The notes: a model not told the origin generated them from the letters alone. Counted from the first letter of the stretch, positions 37,855-46,359 are shown. The stretch is 64,000 bases of DNA from Arenibacter sp. F20364 (GCF_023015905.1 NZ_JALKBD010000012.1:97545-161544); one strand, 5' to 3'. Program-made: numbers and translations.

Positions 37855-38445
37855 ATGCCATTAAATGATAAAAAAGTAGTCGATTTACTTAAAAAAGGTA
37901 ACAGCAAGGCCTACGATTATCTCTTTGAAACGTATTATGTTGAGCTGTGCAATTATGCAACAAATCTTTGTAGGGATAGAATTAAATCTGAGGACATCGT
38001 CCAGAATGTTCTTATTAAATTGTGGCGAAAACAAAAAAATCTAAAATCCGATATCTCGATAAAAAACTACCTATACCGATCTGTATATAATGAGTTTGTG
38101 GACCAATATCGTAAGGATTCTGCAATAACTGTTTTAGAAAAGAAATATATTGAAGGGGTTGAAAAATTTTATGAGTCAAAGGATGAGCCTGAGGTTGAAG
38201 GATTATATCAAATTTTGAAGAAAGAAATTGAAAAATTGCCACCAAGATGCAAAGAAACTTTTATCCTGAATAAGATTGAAGGGTTGACCTATACCGAAAT
38301 TTCAGAATTCCAGAATGTTTCCATCAATACAGTTGAAAAACAAATGGTAAAAGCCCTTAAAATATTGAGGAGTAACCTGAAGCAGAAGATTGAAATGTTT
38401 TTTCTGCTGGTCACAAAAAAGTTTGACGCTATTTTACATGAATGA
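37855..38445 (+). CDS. ECF RNA polymerase sigma factor
   Basis: This 196-residue sigma-70 family ECF factor has region 2 at about residues 25-90 (YATNLCRDRIKSEDIVQNVL, LWRKQKNLK, NYLYRSVYNEFVDQYR) and region 4 at about 130-185 (LPPRCKETFILNKIEGLTYT, EISEFQNVSINTVEKQMVKA). It would be held by the FecR protein encoded divergently and released when the STN-containing SusC senses its ligand, switching on the PUL. It is the only plus-strand gene in the PUL. Confidence 0.95.
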   Translation: MPLNDKKVVDLLKKGNSKAYDYLFETYYVELCNYATNLCRDRIKSEDIVQNVLIKLWRKQKNLKSDISIKNYLYRSVYNEFVDQYRKDSAITVLEKKYIEGVEKFYESKDEPEVEGLYQILKKEIEKLPPRCKETFILNKIEGLTYTEISEFQNVSINTVEKQMVKALKILRSNLKQKIEMFFLLVTKKFDAILHE

Positions 38446-38680
38446 GAAATTGACGTTACTTTCCGTGTCCAGTATTTCCAGTTAATTTCTTTGTTAGCTG
38501 ATTAATAATCTATACCCATTAGTCGAAAAATTTCTCAATCGACCAACCTGTCGACACTAATTTTAAATGAACTTAAAGGGAGATGTCTTACTGTCCGATA
38601 ACACAACTCCATTAAAGAAGATTCCTACTTTTGTAGATTGGCATCGAATAGTTTAAGAACTATTTTAAGTCTCGTCCCAT

Positions 38681-39997
38681 TTAAAATTCCACGTTTTCTA
38701 ACTTCACTACAATTGGATTGGGCCATTTGCGGTCATTGTAAATGCGTTGTGCCCGCATCACTGAAATTTCAATCCCATCACCTGTATTCTTCACTGTGGG
38801 TTTCGGGTCTACATCGGGATTGTATTCGAGCACTTTGCTGTTTTGTCCTAAAACGGAAATCTTAATATTTTCGATTGCTTTTAATACGTTTATATTAAAT
38901 TGCTTACGTTCCCCTAAATCCCAATTATCCTCTATAAGAAAGGCATAAACGGTATTCTCGTTTCGTTTCTTCAAGAACCAAATATTTGACTCATTTGTAA
39001 CCTTGAAAGGAACCGTATCCTCGAAAGCTTCCTGATTTATAAACATCCACAATGAGATTTCATTCAGTTTTCCTTTTTGTTCCTGCGGAAACCTTCCTAG
39101 TTCGTCAGGTCCAAAATTCAACAAGAAATTCCCTCCTTTAGCTCTAATCTCTATTAGTTTTCGAATCACATCATTGGCCGATTTGTAATTTTCATTCGTT
39201 GGCCTGTATTGCCATTGGTCTCCAAATGTATAACATGCCTCCCACGGAGATGGAATTGCTGTATTTGGCGTTTCTTGTTCGGGGGTTTCAATGGCGCCTC
39301 TGGTCACTACGACATCTGGATCAATCTTCCAAGACAATTTAGCCAGTTCTGTCTTTGCATATTGTTCCATACCGTCAAAAAATAAGATGTCAATCTTTCC
39401 ATAATTTGACATCAACTCCTTTACCTGCTCCTTAACATAACTATTCAATGCCTCATTGCCAGAAGCAAGTGCCTCCGGTCTTTCCCTTGAAATTAGAGTG
39501 TCCTGTTTGTACAAAAAGTAAAAATCATCAGGAGAATAATACAGTCCTATTGCCAATCCTTCTTCCCTAAAAGCATCTACTATCTGTTTTGTAATATCTT
39601 TTCTGTAGGGTGTATTCATGATACCAAAATCAGTTGTTCCTGTGTCATACATACAAAACCCATTATGATGTTTGGTTGTGAATACCACATATTTCATTCC
39701 TGCAAGTTTTGCTGCCTTCGCCCACTCTTTTGCATCAAATCGAATAGGGTCAAAAGTTTTTGGAAGCTCATTGACATAGCGGTCTAGATAGTCATCCGAA
39801 GCCCCGACCATGCTATGGCTAATCACCATACCCAACTGCACATCAAAACTCCAATGTATAAACATGCCAAATCCCAAATCTGTAAACCACGCCTCACGTT
39901 CTGGTTTATTGAGGTTTAATGGTTTTTCTTGTGCTTCTACAAGAAAAAATCCAAAAACAAACAGGACTAGTAATAATTGCTTTTTTAAGTTTTTCAT
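38681..39997 (-). CDS. GH29 alpha-L-fucosidase (copy 2)
   Basis: This 438-residue exported enzyme (LLLVLFVFGFFLVEAQ signal) is a close paralog of the product of 26483-27808. It shares HNGFCM, the IMNTPYxKDITKQIVDAF block and IDILFFDGMEQY with the likely nucleophile Asp near residue 206. It releases terminal alpha-L-fucose with retention. It lies on the far side of the sigma factor, next to GH92, so it belongs to a separate minus-strand unit. Codon use is more AT-rich than in copy 1, so the two copies have different recent histories. Confidence 0.9.
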   Translation of the reverse strand: MKNLKKQLLLVLFVFGFFLVEAQEKPLNLNKPEREAWFTDLGFGMFIHWSFDVQLGMVISHSMVGASDDYLDRYVNELPKTFDPIRFDAKEWAKAAKLAGMKYVVFTTKHHNGFCMYDTGTTDFGIMNTPYRKDITKQIVDAFREEGLAIGLYYSPDDFYFLYKQDTLISRERPEALASGNEALNSYVKEQVKELMSNYGKIDILFFDGMEQYAKTELAKLSWKIDPDVVVTRGAIETPEQETPNTAIPSPWEACYTFGDQWQYRPTNENYKSANDVIRKLIEIRAKGGNFLLNFGPDELGRFPQEQKGKLNEISLWMFINQEAFEDTVPFKVTNESNIWFLKKRNENTVYAFLIEDNWDLGERKQFNINVLKAIENIKISVLGQNSKVLEYNPDVDPKPTVKNTGDGIEISVMRAQRIYNDRKWPNPIVVKLENVEF

Positions 39998-40100
39998 TGT
40001 TCTCTATTATTTTTTTAAATTACCGTTATTAATATTGATTTTGAAATATTTTAAACTTAAATCATTATCATGGCCATGCAGTATTCTATTTATCTTGTAC

Positions 40101-42431
40101 TCATTCTTTTATTGGGGGTTTTGACGACATTTTCAATCTAAGAGTACCACCTCCTACCAATTGTTCGTGGTTTAATGTGTAACTCTTAATCTCATTATTA
40201 TTGAAGTCTGCTGAATTTATATAACAGTTTTCGTCTCCCTTATTTTCAACTTCAACAACAATTTTTTCTCCATCATAATAATCTTTGTTCAATTCAATTT
40301 CTATGCGATTAAAACTCGAACCGGTAATTTGATAAACTGGGTTCAATTCCGCTCCCGTCATTTGAAACAACCCTATTTTCATTAAAACAGCAAGTGACCC
40401 CATCAATCCTTGATCTTCATCTCCATTATAACCACGGCTAGTTGATACCCCTTCATATACGCTCTTAACAACTTCCTTTGACCAATACTGCGTCAAATCA
40501 GGTCTTCCCAAATGTTGAAAAATAAAGGCTGTTTGTATAGAAGGCTGATTTCCATAGTTTATGGGTATACGTGAGTACTCCGGATGTTGCTCTTGGGCAT
40601 GAGAAGTACCAATAGTAAACCCTAATTTTTTAGCCTCTTCAAATTGATGGTTTAGTTTGGCTATTGCTTTGTCATTTCCACCCATAAGTTTAGCAAGCCC
40701 CTCTAAATCGTGAGGCACAAACCAAGTATTTTGTGCACCGTTTGCTTCGGTAAAACCACCTCCATGCTTGTATGGATCGAAAGGCTCAAACCATTCACCC
40801 TTTTGGTTTTTTGGACGCATCCAACCTGAACTTGGGTCGTATACATTTTTGTAATTTTTAGACCGAGACATGAAGTAATCATAATCTTCTTGTTTCCCCA
40901 GTGCTTTTGCAAATTGTGCAAGGCACCAGTCTTGATAGGCATACTCCAAAGTAAGGGATGGTCCATTTTGATGAAAACCAAAGTTACCTTCTGGAATTGG
41001 ATAGGGCACATAACCTTGCTCGATGTAGTACTTCAACCCACCTCCCAAATTTGTATTATGCTCATAACCGGCCTTATCCATAATTCCTCCGGGCATATGG
41101 TTTTTCTTGATTGCTTTATAGGCCATCTCAAAGTCAAATCCACGGATACCTTTCTGATATGCACCAACTATAAATGGGGTGCTGCTCGCCCCAGTCATCA
41201 CATACGTATAATTTCCTCCCGCAGGACCTCTAGGCACCATTCCGCCATCCTTATAATATTGTAGAAGGGAATTGGTAAAGTCCTCGGCTATTTCTGGATA
41301 AACCAGTTGCCAAAGTGTATTAATCGTCCATTGTGCTCCCCAATAAGAATCGGAATTGTAATGATCGAACAATGGCTTTCCATTCTTGGACAGAGGGAGT
41401 TGTTTAATCTTAAACGTATCGGTTGTATTGTCGGGGTAATAGCCGTTGGCATCACTAATGGTTCGGCGACCTTGTAAAGCATGCCAAAGGTCTGTATAAA
41501 ATCTTTTAGCTTGTTCTTGTGAACCTCCTTTCACTTTTATCCTACCTAATAGTTGATTCCATTCTGAGCGGGATTCTTTAACAATTTGGTCAAAATCCCA
41601 ATGTGGTAACTCCTGATTCAGGTTAAATTTTGCATTTTCTAAAGAAGTGTATGAGAGCGCCACCTTCATCTTCACTTCTCCTTCCCCTTTGTCAAGTTTT
41701 ATCAAAAATTTTCCATCTTCAGTTAAACTTGACATTTCCTTGACATCCCTATCCAACACTATTCTAAAAAATACCTTTGTGGGCTTGGGTCTTCTCCTGG
41801 TGGGTGCATTCGTAAGTTCCCCTTCTAAAACCCTTGGTTCAATTTGCGTTAACGATCCATCAACTATTTTTGATGGCCCCAATGGACCACTTAGATTGAC
41901 TAGAATTGCACTGTTATCTGAATTATAATTATATCTATGGAATCCAACTCGTTTTGTACTGGTCAGTTCCACATCAATATCATATCTGTCAAGATAAAGT
42001 TTGTGGTAACCTGGTGAAACCTTTTCTTTAGAGTGATCGAAGGAAGAATAATAATCTTCACCCACCCTTTTCTCATCATTCTTTTCCAAATCGACAGGCA
42101 TAATCGAAACTCCAGAAAGCTGCCACGCGTGAATATGACTAAGACCTTTAATGGTATCTACCTTATGGCGATAACCACTACCCCAGGCACCATCCATTTC
42201 TGTATCTGGACTTAGGTTTACCATCCCAAAAGGACGACAAGCCGAAGAGAAGAAAAACCATCTTGAATTTTCCGAATCCAGCTGTGGATATACATAATCC
42301 ACATAAGCTACATCTTTCTTGTTGTCATCGCTACTTTTACAACTTACGTTTAGTATTAAAAAACAGCATGTCACTAATGAATAGAATTTCCAATTGAGAA
42401 ATGTTTTCACTTTATCGTTTTTAGTATTCAA
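40101..42431 (-). CDS. Glycoside hydrolase family 92 (alpha-mannosidase type)
   Basis: This 776-residue lipoprotein-like enzyme (VTCCFLILNVSCKSS) has the GH92 N-terminal beta domain (FFSSACRPFGMVNLSPDTE, GYRHKVDTIKGLSHIH) and a helical (alpha/alpha)6 catalytic domain. Blocks include LWHALQGRR, YNSDSYWGAQWT and the catalytic-type GDEDQGLMGS near residue 670. GH92 enzymes are Ca-dependent inverting exo-alpha-mannosidases. The gene is 103 bp from the GH29 gene on the same strand. Mannose or a mannose-like sugar may be another component of the target glycan, or the enzyme may serve a second glycan. Confidence 0.9.
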   Translation of the reverse strand: MNTKNDKVKTFLNWKFYSLVTCCFLILNVSCKSSDDNKKDVAYVDYVYPQLDSENSRWFFFSSACRPFGMVNLSPDTEMDGAWGSGYRHKVDTIKGLSHIHAWQLSGVSIMPVDLEKNDEKRVGEDYYSSFDHSKEKVSPGYHKLYLDRYDIDVELTSTKRVGFHRYNYNSDNSAILVNLSGPLGPSKIVDGSLTQIEPRVLEGELTNAPTRRRPKPTKVFFRIVLDRDVKEMSSLTEDGKFLIKLDKGEGEVKMKVALSYTSLENAKFNLNQELPHWDFDQIVKESRSEWNQLLGRIKVKGGSQEQAKRFYTDLWHALQGRRTISDANGYYPDNTTDTFKIKQLPLSKNGKPLFDHYNSDSYWGAQWTINTLWQLVYPEIAEDFTNSLLQYYKDGGMVPRGPAGGNYTYVMTGASSTPFIVGAYQKGIRGFDFEMAYKAIKKNHMPGGIMDKAGYEHNTNLGGGLKYYIEQGYVPYPIPEGNFGFHQNGPSLTLEYAYQDWCLAQFAKALGKQEDYDYFMSRSKNYKNVYDPSSGWMRPKNQKGEWFEPFDPYKHGGGFTEANGAQNTWFVPHDLEGLAKLMGGNDKAIAKLNHQFEEAKKLGFTIGTSHAQEQHPEYSRIPINYGNQPSIQTAFIFQHLGRPDLTQYWSKEVVKSVYEGVSTSRGYNGDEDQGLMGSLAVLMKIGLFQMTGAELNPVYQITGSSFNRIEIELNKDYYDGEKIVVEVENKGDENCYINSADFNNNEIKSYTLNHEQLVGGGTLRLKMSSKPPIKE

Positions 42432-42560
42432 AATTTTATCTTTTTTAGTGTCAAAAAAAGGGATTTCCTTTCCTTAAACCAAAATTCAAGCTTGACTTTG
42501 TATAACAGTCACTCTGGTATCATACATGCATATCAACTTACGGCAAGTCCATTCTTTAAT

Positions 42561-43901
42561 TTAAAATTTTGGTTCCCAGCCTGGTTCATAAGTTCTCATC
42601 CAAAGTGCCATAGCATCCCGATCGAATATTCTGCCTGTGTTTACATCCACATTGAAGCCTTTATTGATTCGATAGGATATATTGGCATAGTGCGTCAACA
42701 TTTGTGAAATAGCCCCAATCGTTATTGGTGATGTCAAATACTCTTTCCCCCTGATGGCATTAAAGAAATTCACTGCATGTATAGTTGACAGGTCTCCTCC
42801 ACCCCCAAGAGCGGTTCCTCCTTCGTTACCGTTGGATTTATTTTCCTTGATCAATTCTCCTTTAAGGTCATACAGTTCATATCCAGCGCGGTCTACCATT
42901 ACAGAACCCTCAGAACCATAAATAAGGGTACCTCGCCCACGACCGTATTTGGAATAGCCGTTCCTACTACTTCCATCCCATTGAATAACCTTTTCATCAG
43001 CAAATACATAGGTCGCCTCCATGGTGTCGTACATTTCCCATCCGTCATCCACGAATTGCTCTTTTCCAGCGATTACATTCACATATTCCGGATATTTTAC
43101 ATCCAATGCCCATCGGGCTATATCCAGTTCGTGGGTTGCATTATTGCCCATTTCGGCAGTGCCATAATCCCAACCGTACCAATGCCAGTTATAATTCCAT
43201 GTATCGTGAGCGTATGCTTTTCTAGGGGCGGGGCCTTGAAACAGTTCCCAGTCCAAGTCCTCTGGTGGTGTGGTCTGTACGGGAATCGGAACTTCTCCCC
43301 TCCCATTGGTATAAAAGGCTATTGCCTTGTAGGCCTTGCCAATAATGCCATTATGGATATCGTTGATGATTTCGATACTCTGAGGGGACGATCGTTGCTG
43401 ATTGCCCATTTGGACTACCTTGTCATATTTCTTTTGAAACGCGACCACAATTTCATTCTCATGCGGATTATGGCTGCAGGGCTTTTCTAGATAAACGTGT
43501 TTCCCGGCCTCCATGGCCATACAAGCTCCCGGTGTGTGCCAATGGTCGGGCGTGGCCATAAAAATAGCATCCACGTCCTTGTCCTCAAGAATTTTTCTGA
43601 TATCATTTTCTTGTTTGGGATTATAGGCTATTTGTTTGGAAACGTTCTCCACCGCTTTTTCCAATTGGCTGCCCCGAACATCACATAGATACTCCAAGCG
43701 CACATTGTGCTGTTTGGCCGCTATGGAAGGAATATAGGCTCCATATCGCCTTCCCAAACCTTGAAGGGCAACATGGATCCTATCATTTGCCCCTATAATA
43801 TTGTTATAACTCTTGGCTGTCATGGCATTGATACTACCTGGTAGTCCCATACCAATTGCAGCGACCGTTGTTTTCTTGATAAAGTCTCTTCGCCTTCCCA
43901 T
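42561..43901 (-). CDS. Gfo/Idh/MocA-family oxidoreductase (GH109-like)
   Basis: This 446-residue protein starts with a twin-arginine-type signal (MGRRRDFIKKTTVAAIGMG), so it is probably exported folded with its cofactor. A Rossmann fold follows (HVALQGLGRRYG), with DAIFMATPDHWH near residue 115 and EKPCSHN near 140, then the C-terminal Gfo/Idh/MocA domain (GTAEMGNNATHELD). Exported members with this layout include GH109 glycosidases that use NAD-dependent chemistry (alpha-N-acetylgalactosaminidase activity is known). Others are plain dehydrogenases. It is the right-most cargo gene of the PUL. Confidence 0.8.
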   Translation of the reverse strand: MGRRRDFIKKTTVAAIGMGLPGSINAMTAKSYNNIIGANDRIHVALQGLGRRYGAYIPSIAAKQHNVRLEYLCDVRGSQLEKAVENVSKQIAYNPKQENDIRKILEDKDVDAIFMATPDHWHTPGACMAMEAGKHVYLEKPCSHNPHENEIVVAFQKKYDKVVQMGNQQRSSPQSIEIINDIHNGIIGKAYKAIAFYTNGRGEVPIPVQTTPPEDLDWELFQGPAPRKAYAHDTWNYNWHWYGWDYGTAEMGNNATHELDIARWALDVKYPEYVNVIAGKEQFVDDGWEMYDTMEATYVFADEKVIQWDGSSRNGYSKYGRGRGTLIYGSEGSVMVDRAGYELYDLKGELIKENKSNGNEGGTALGGGGDLSTIHAVNFFNAIRGKEYLTSPITIGAISQMLTHYANISYRINKGFNVDVNTGRIFDRDAMALWMRTYEPGWEPKF

Positions 43902-44120
43902 AAATTAGGAAAACTTCTGTATTCATAAAAAACAAATTAAAAATGAACATTAAAAAATTATGCGTGCTCACTCTTGGCGTGCTAAACTTATTCTAGCGCT
44001 CAGATTTACAAGTCTGAAAAAGACAGTATTTACATTTAACAGATAGAAGACGATAAATCGCCTGACAAAGTCTTACATGCCGAACCACTCTAAAACGAAC
44101 CATTTTTTGGACACAGGTAA

Positions 44121-44399
44121 TTAAGGTGTTAGGCCCTTGCCCTTGTTTCTATTTTTGCCAAATGTATTTTTTATAGACCTCTTTTTTAAGACTTTATTGG
44201 AGTTACCTATTGTTTTATCTAAAACGGCTTGTTTATCCTGAACAAATTGAAACATTCCCGCCTGTATCGGACTTTTAAAGGCAATATCGGAGCTTTCGTT
44301 TTGAAACATGGGAGTTTTTAAATCCAGTTCTTTGGCGACTTCATAACCTAAGTTGAATGCCCTTTTAAATTTCTCGTCAATTTTTAAATCTTCATCCAT
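44121..44399 (-). CDS. Small hypothetical mobile-element protein
   Basis: This protein has about 92 residues from the ATG at 44399, one base past the stop of the upstream helix-turn-helix gene; a start at 44420 is possible but overlaps that gene. The sequence is charged and basic at the C-terminus (KKRSIKNTFGKNRNKGKG) and has no recognised domain. Its position right after the HTH gene suggests it is a backbone gene of the mobilizable element, isolated from the mob genes by the PUL. Function unknown. Confidence 0.5.
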   Translation of the reverse strand: MDEDLKIDEKFKRAFNLGYEVAKELDLKTPMFQNESSDIAFKSPIQAGMFQFVQDKQAVLDKTIGNSNKVLKKRSIKNTFGKNRNKGKGLTP

Positions 44400-44400
44400 T

Positions 44401-44669
44401 TTAAAATGTTTCACGAACATGCTGCTCTATATATTCCACAATTGAATTTCGATCATATAAAATTATCTTCTTCTGCGGTTGGGAAAACCTGATTTTCCCT
44501 TCATCCCTCAGTTTCTGCAAAGTAGTGGTTGATTTTATCCTAAGCTCCCGCATGCTTCCTCGCCATCAATCCATCTGTCCGGCCTTTCTTTTCTATTCGC
44601 CTCGACATGTCCGACCACCTTATCGAACAAGGCGTAGAATGCTTCTTCTTGTAAACAGACAACTTGCAT
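44401..44669 (-). pseudogene. Helix-turn-helix (excisionase-like) gene with a frameshift
   Basis: From ATG at 44669 the frame gives a Bacteroidota mobile-element HTH N-terminus (MQVVCLQEEAFYALFDKVV... RWIDGEEA) but stops at about 44535. From about 44553 the next frame continues the same protein (MRELRIKSTTTLQKLRDEGK, then FSQPQKKIILYD) to the stop at 44401. One missing base near 44552-44555, between GEEA and MREL, explains the break. Such HTH/MerR-like proteins act as excision or transfer regulators. Either the gene is inactive or the base is a sequencing error. Confidence 0.75.
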
Positions 44670-44819
44670 AGTTTAATTTAAAAAGTGTTCTGCATAAATT
44701 ATCCTTTTTCTACAGGAAGACTACTTAATTTCGACTATCCACCTATTAATTCGTTGTGAAGTATCCAGTATCAGGGGGTTTGTGCAGAATAGAGCAAAAC
44801 CTTCAATTGTTTTAACATT

Positions 44820-44838
44820 GTTTGACCATTGTTTGACC
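44820..44838 (+). repeat. Right arm-type sites of element B (GTTTGACC x2)
   Basis: GTTTGACC occurs at 44820-44827 and 44831-44838. The surrounding 25 bp (44820-44844) are identical to 791-815 at the left end and in the same orientation. The pair is 40 bp from the tRNA core here and about 106 bp from it on the left. Confidence 0.6.
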
Positions 44839-44850
44839 AAAAATAAAAAA

Positions 44851-44870
44851 GCCGACTCCTAAAAGTCGGC
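44851..44870 (-). terminator. Hairpin terminator at right end of element B
   Basis: GCCGACT (44851-44857) pairs perfectly with AGTCGGC (44864-44870). On the minus strand it is followed by TTTTTTATTTTT. It lies 8 bp beyond the 3' end of the tRNA fragment, so element B would supply a terminator to the tRNA-Leu gene when integrated alone. Confidence 0.75.
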
Positions 44871-44877
44871 TTTCCCT

Positions 44878-44931
44878 TTGTACAGGCGGAGAGACTCGAA
44901 CTCTCACACCTTGCGGCACTAGATCCTAAGT
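44878..44931 (-). repeat. att copy: 3' half of tRNA-Leu(UAG), B/C junction
   Basis: This is a 54-bp match to 632-685 with two mismatches in the variable-arm loop. It again contains the CTTAGGA anticodon loop, T-arm and acceptor 3' strand on the minus strand. Upstream of the anticodon the sequence (44932 onward) does not form a tRNA 5' half. It is the shared boundary of elements B and C. Confidence 0.85.
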
Positions 44932-45036
44932 CTGGTATATATTGCACCAATAAAACATAAATCATCTCATTTTCAATGATTTATGTTAACAATCATTTTA
45001 TTTAAAGTCATTTAATATCAGTTGATTTCAATATTT

Positions 45037-45111
45037 GTTGTACCTATGTTGTACCCAGATTACCTAATAAATTAGTAACTTTATGACGGTTTTCATACCA
45101 AATGTTGTACC
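45037..45111 (+). repeat. Left arm-type sites of element C (GTTGTACC x3)
   Basis: GTTGTACC occurs at 45037-45044 and 45048-45055 (11 bp apart) and again at 45104-45111. All lie between the att core and the integrase start at 45145. The paired geometry matches elements A and B while the sequence differs, as expected for a different integrase. Confidence 0.6.
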
Positions 45112-45144
45112 TGATTTGACTTTCGGACTCAAAACAGGTATTCA

Positions 45145-46359
45145 ATGTCAACAAGTGCAAAAATTATTCTTCGTAAAAAGCCTAATTCGAAAGGCCTATA
45201 TCCGCTTGCTATTAGGATAACTAAAGACCGTCGTTCAACATATAAACACATAGGTCATTATATTGAATTAGAGGACTGGGACACAAAAAATCTTAAAGTA
45301 AAGAAATCACATCCTAACGCGGAAAGCTTAAACAATCTATTGACTTCAAAACTTTCAGAAGCTAGAAAAGGTTTAATCGTTTTACAGACCAACAATAAGG
45401 ATGCTACGGTACGTCAAATTAAAAAAGAAATTTATAAGCCAACTTCTAAACTCACTTTCTTTGATTTTGCAGACGAACATCTTGAAGCCCTTGTGGCAGA
45501 AAATAAAATCAATCGTCATTCAACGGATTCTGCTTGGCTCAGTTATATTGAAAAATATTGCAAAGCCAGGCAACTTACTTTTCAAGAAATAGATGAACGC
45601 TTCCTCAAAAAGTTTAAAATCTACCTTAAGGGCTCTTGTTTAATTACTGAAACTACTGCTATGAATGTTATGGTTTTGATTCGATTACTCTTTAATCGGG
45701 CAATAAAGGACAAGGTAATAAGTAAGGAACTTTATCCGTTCGGTACAGGCAAATTTAAAATCAAGTTTCCCGAAACTACCAAAACAGGACTAACTGGCAA
45801 AGAAATACAAGCCCTTGAAAATGTATCTGAACTCTCCGAAATGGAAGAACATTCGCTAAATGTTTGGCTTTTTAGTTTCTATTTTGCCGGAATGCGTGTG
45901 TCTGACGTTTTGTTTACAAGGTGGTCCCAAATTTATGATGGCAGATTACATTATAGAATGGGAAAGAACTCCAAGTTGCTATCATTGAAAATACCAAGTA
46001 AGGTTGAAAAAATCTTATTAGAATACATTTCGGATAGAAAAAGTAATGATGATTTTGTGTTCCCAGAAATGAAAAAAGCAGATTTAACCGATGCAAAGGA
46101 TATTTATAGAAAAAAGAAGGTGGCAAATAAAAAGTTCAACGACCATCTAAAGAAAATTACGAAAAGAGCCGGCATTCAAAAAAAGGTAACGATGCATATT
46201 GCTCGTCATTCGTTTGGCAATATTGCCGCAGATAATATTCATCCCCTAATGCTTCAAAAGTTGTATCGTCATACAGATTTAAAAACTACCATTAACTATC
46301 AAGCCAACTTTATTCACAAAGATGCCGATGACGCTTTGGATAGTGTGGTCAATTTTTAA
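45145..46359 (+). CDS. int: Tyrosine recombinase / integrase of element C
   Basis: This 404-residue tyrosine recombinase has the same plan as the element B enzyme. It has an arm-binding N-terminus (ILRKKPNSKGLYPLAIRITK), a SAM-like core-binding domain (about 105-200) and a catalytic domain with AGMRVSD near residue 252, HIARHSF near 353, RHTD near 375 and nucleophile Tyr in TINYQAN near 384. The ATG at 45145 is 34 bp from the last arm repeat. It would recombine at the same tRNA-Leu core as the element B integrase. The catalytic parts align well and the N-terminal parts are more different, which fits the different arm sites. Confidence 0.93.
   Translation: MSTSAKIILRKKPNSKGLYPLAIRITKDRRSTYKHIGHYIELEDWDTKNLKVKKSHPNAESLNNLLTSKLSEARKGLIVLQTNNKDATVRQIKKEIYKPTSKLTFFDFADEHLEALVAENKINRHSTDSAWLSYIEKYCKARQLTFQEIDERFLKKFKIYLKGSCLITETTAMNVMVLIRLLFNRAIKDKVISKELYPFGTGKFKIKFPETTKTGLTGKEIQALENVSELSEMEEHSLNVWLFSFYFAGMRVSDVLFTRWSQIYDGRLHYRMGKNSKLLSLKIPSKVEKILLEYISDRKSNDDFVFPEMKKADLTDAKDIYRKKKVANKKFNDHLKKITKRAGIQKKVTMHIARHSFGNIAADNIHPLMLQKLYRHTDLKTTINYQANFIHKDADDALDSVVNF

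Larger units (their letters stand above)
632..44931. mobile_element. Integrative mobilizable element (element B) carrying a fucose-glycan PUL
   Basis: The element is bounded by two directly repeated tRNA-Leu(UAG) 3' fragments. It has a tyrosine integrase just inside the left end, matching 25-bp blocks containing GTTTGACC pairs near both ends (791 and 44820), an AbiE toxin-antitoxin operon, MobA/MobB, and about 36 kb of carbohydrate-utilization cargo. No tra genes, coupling protein or primase are visible, so transfer would need a helper conjugative element. Size, boundaries and integrase are seen directly. Mobility is inferred, and the frameshifted HTH gene at the right end may impair it. Confidence 0.8.
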
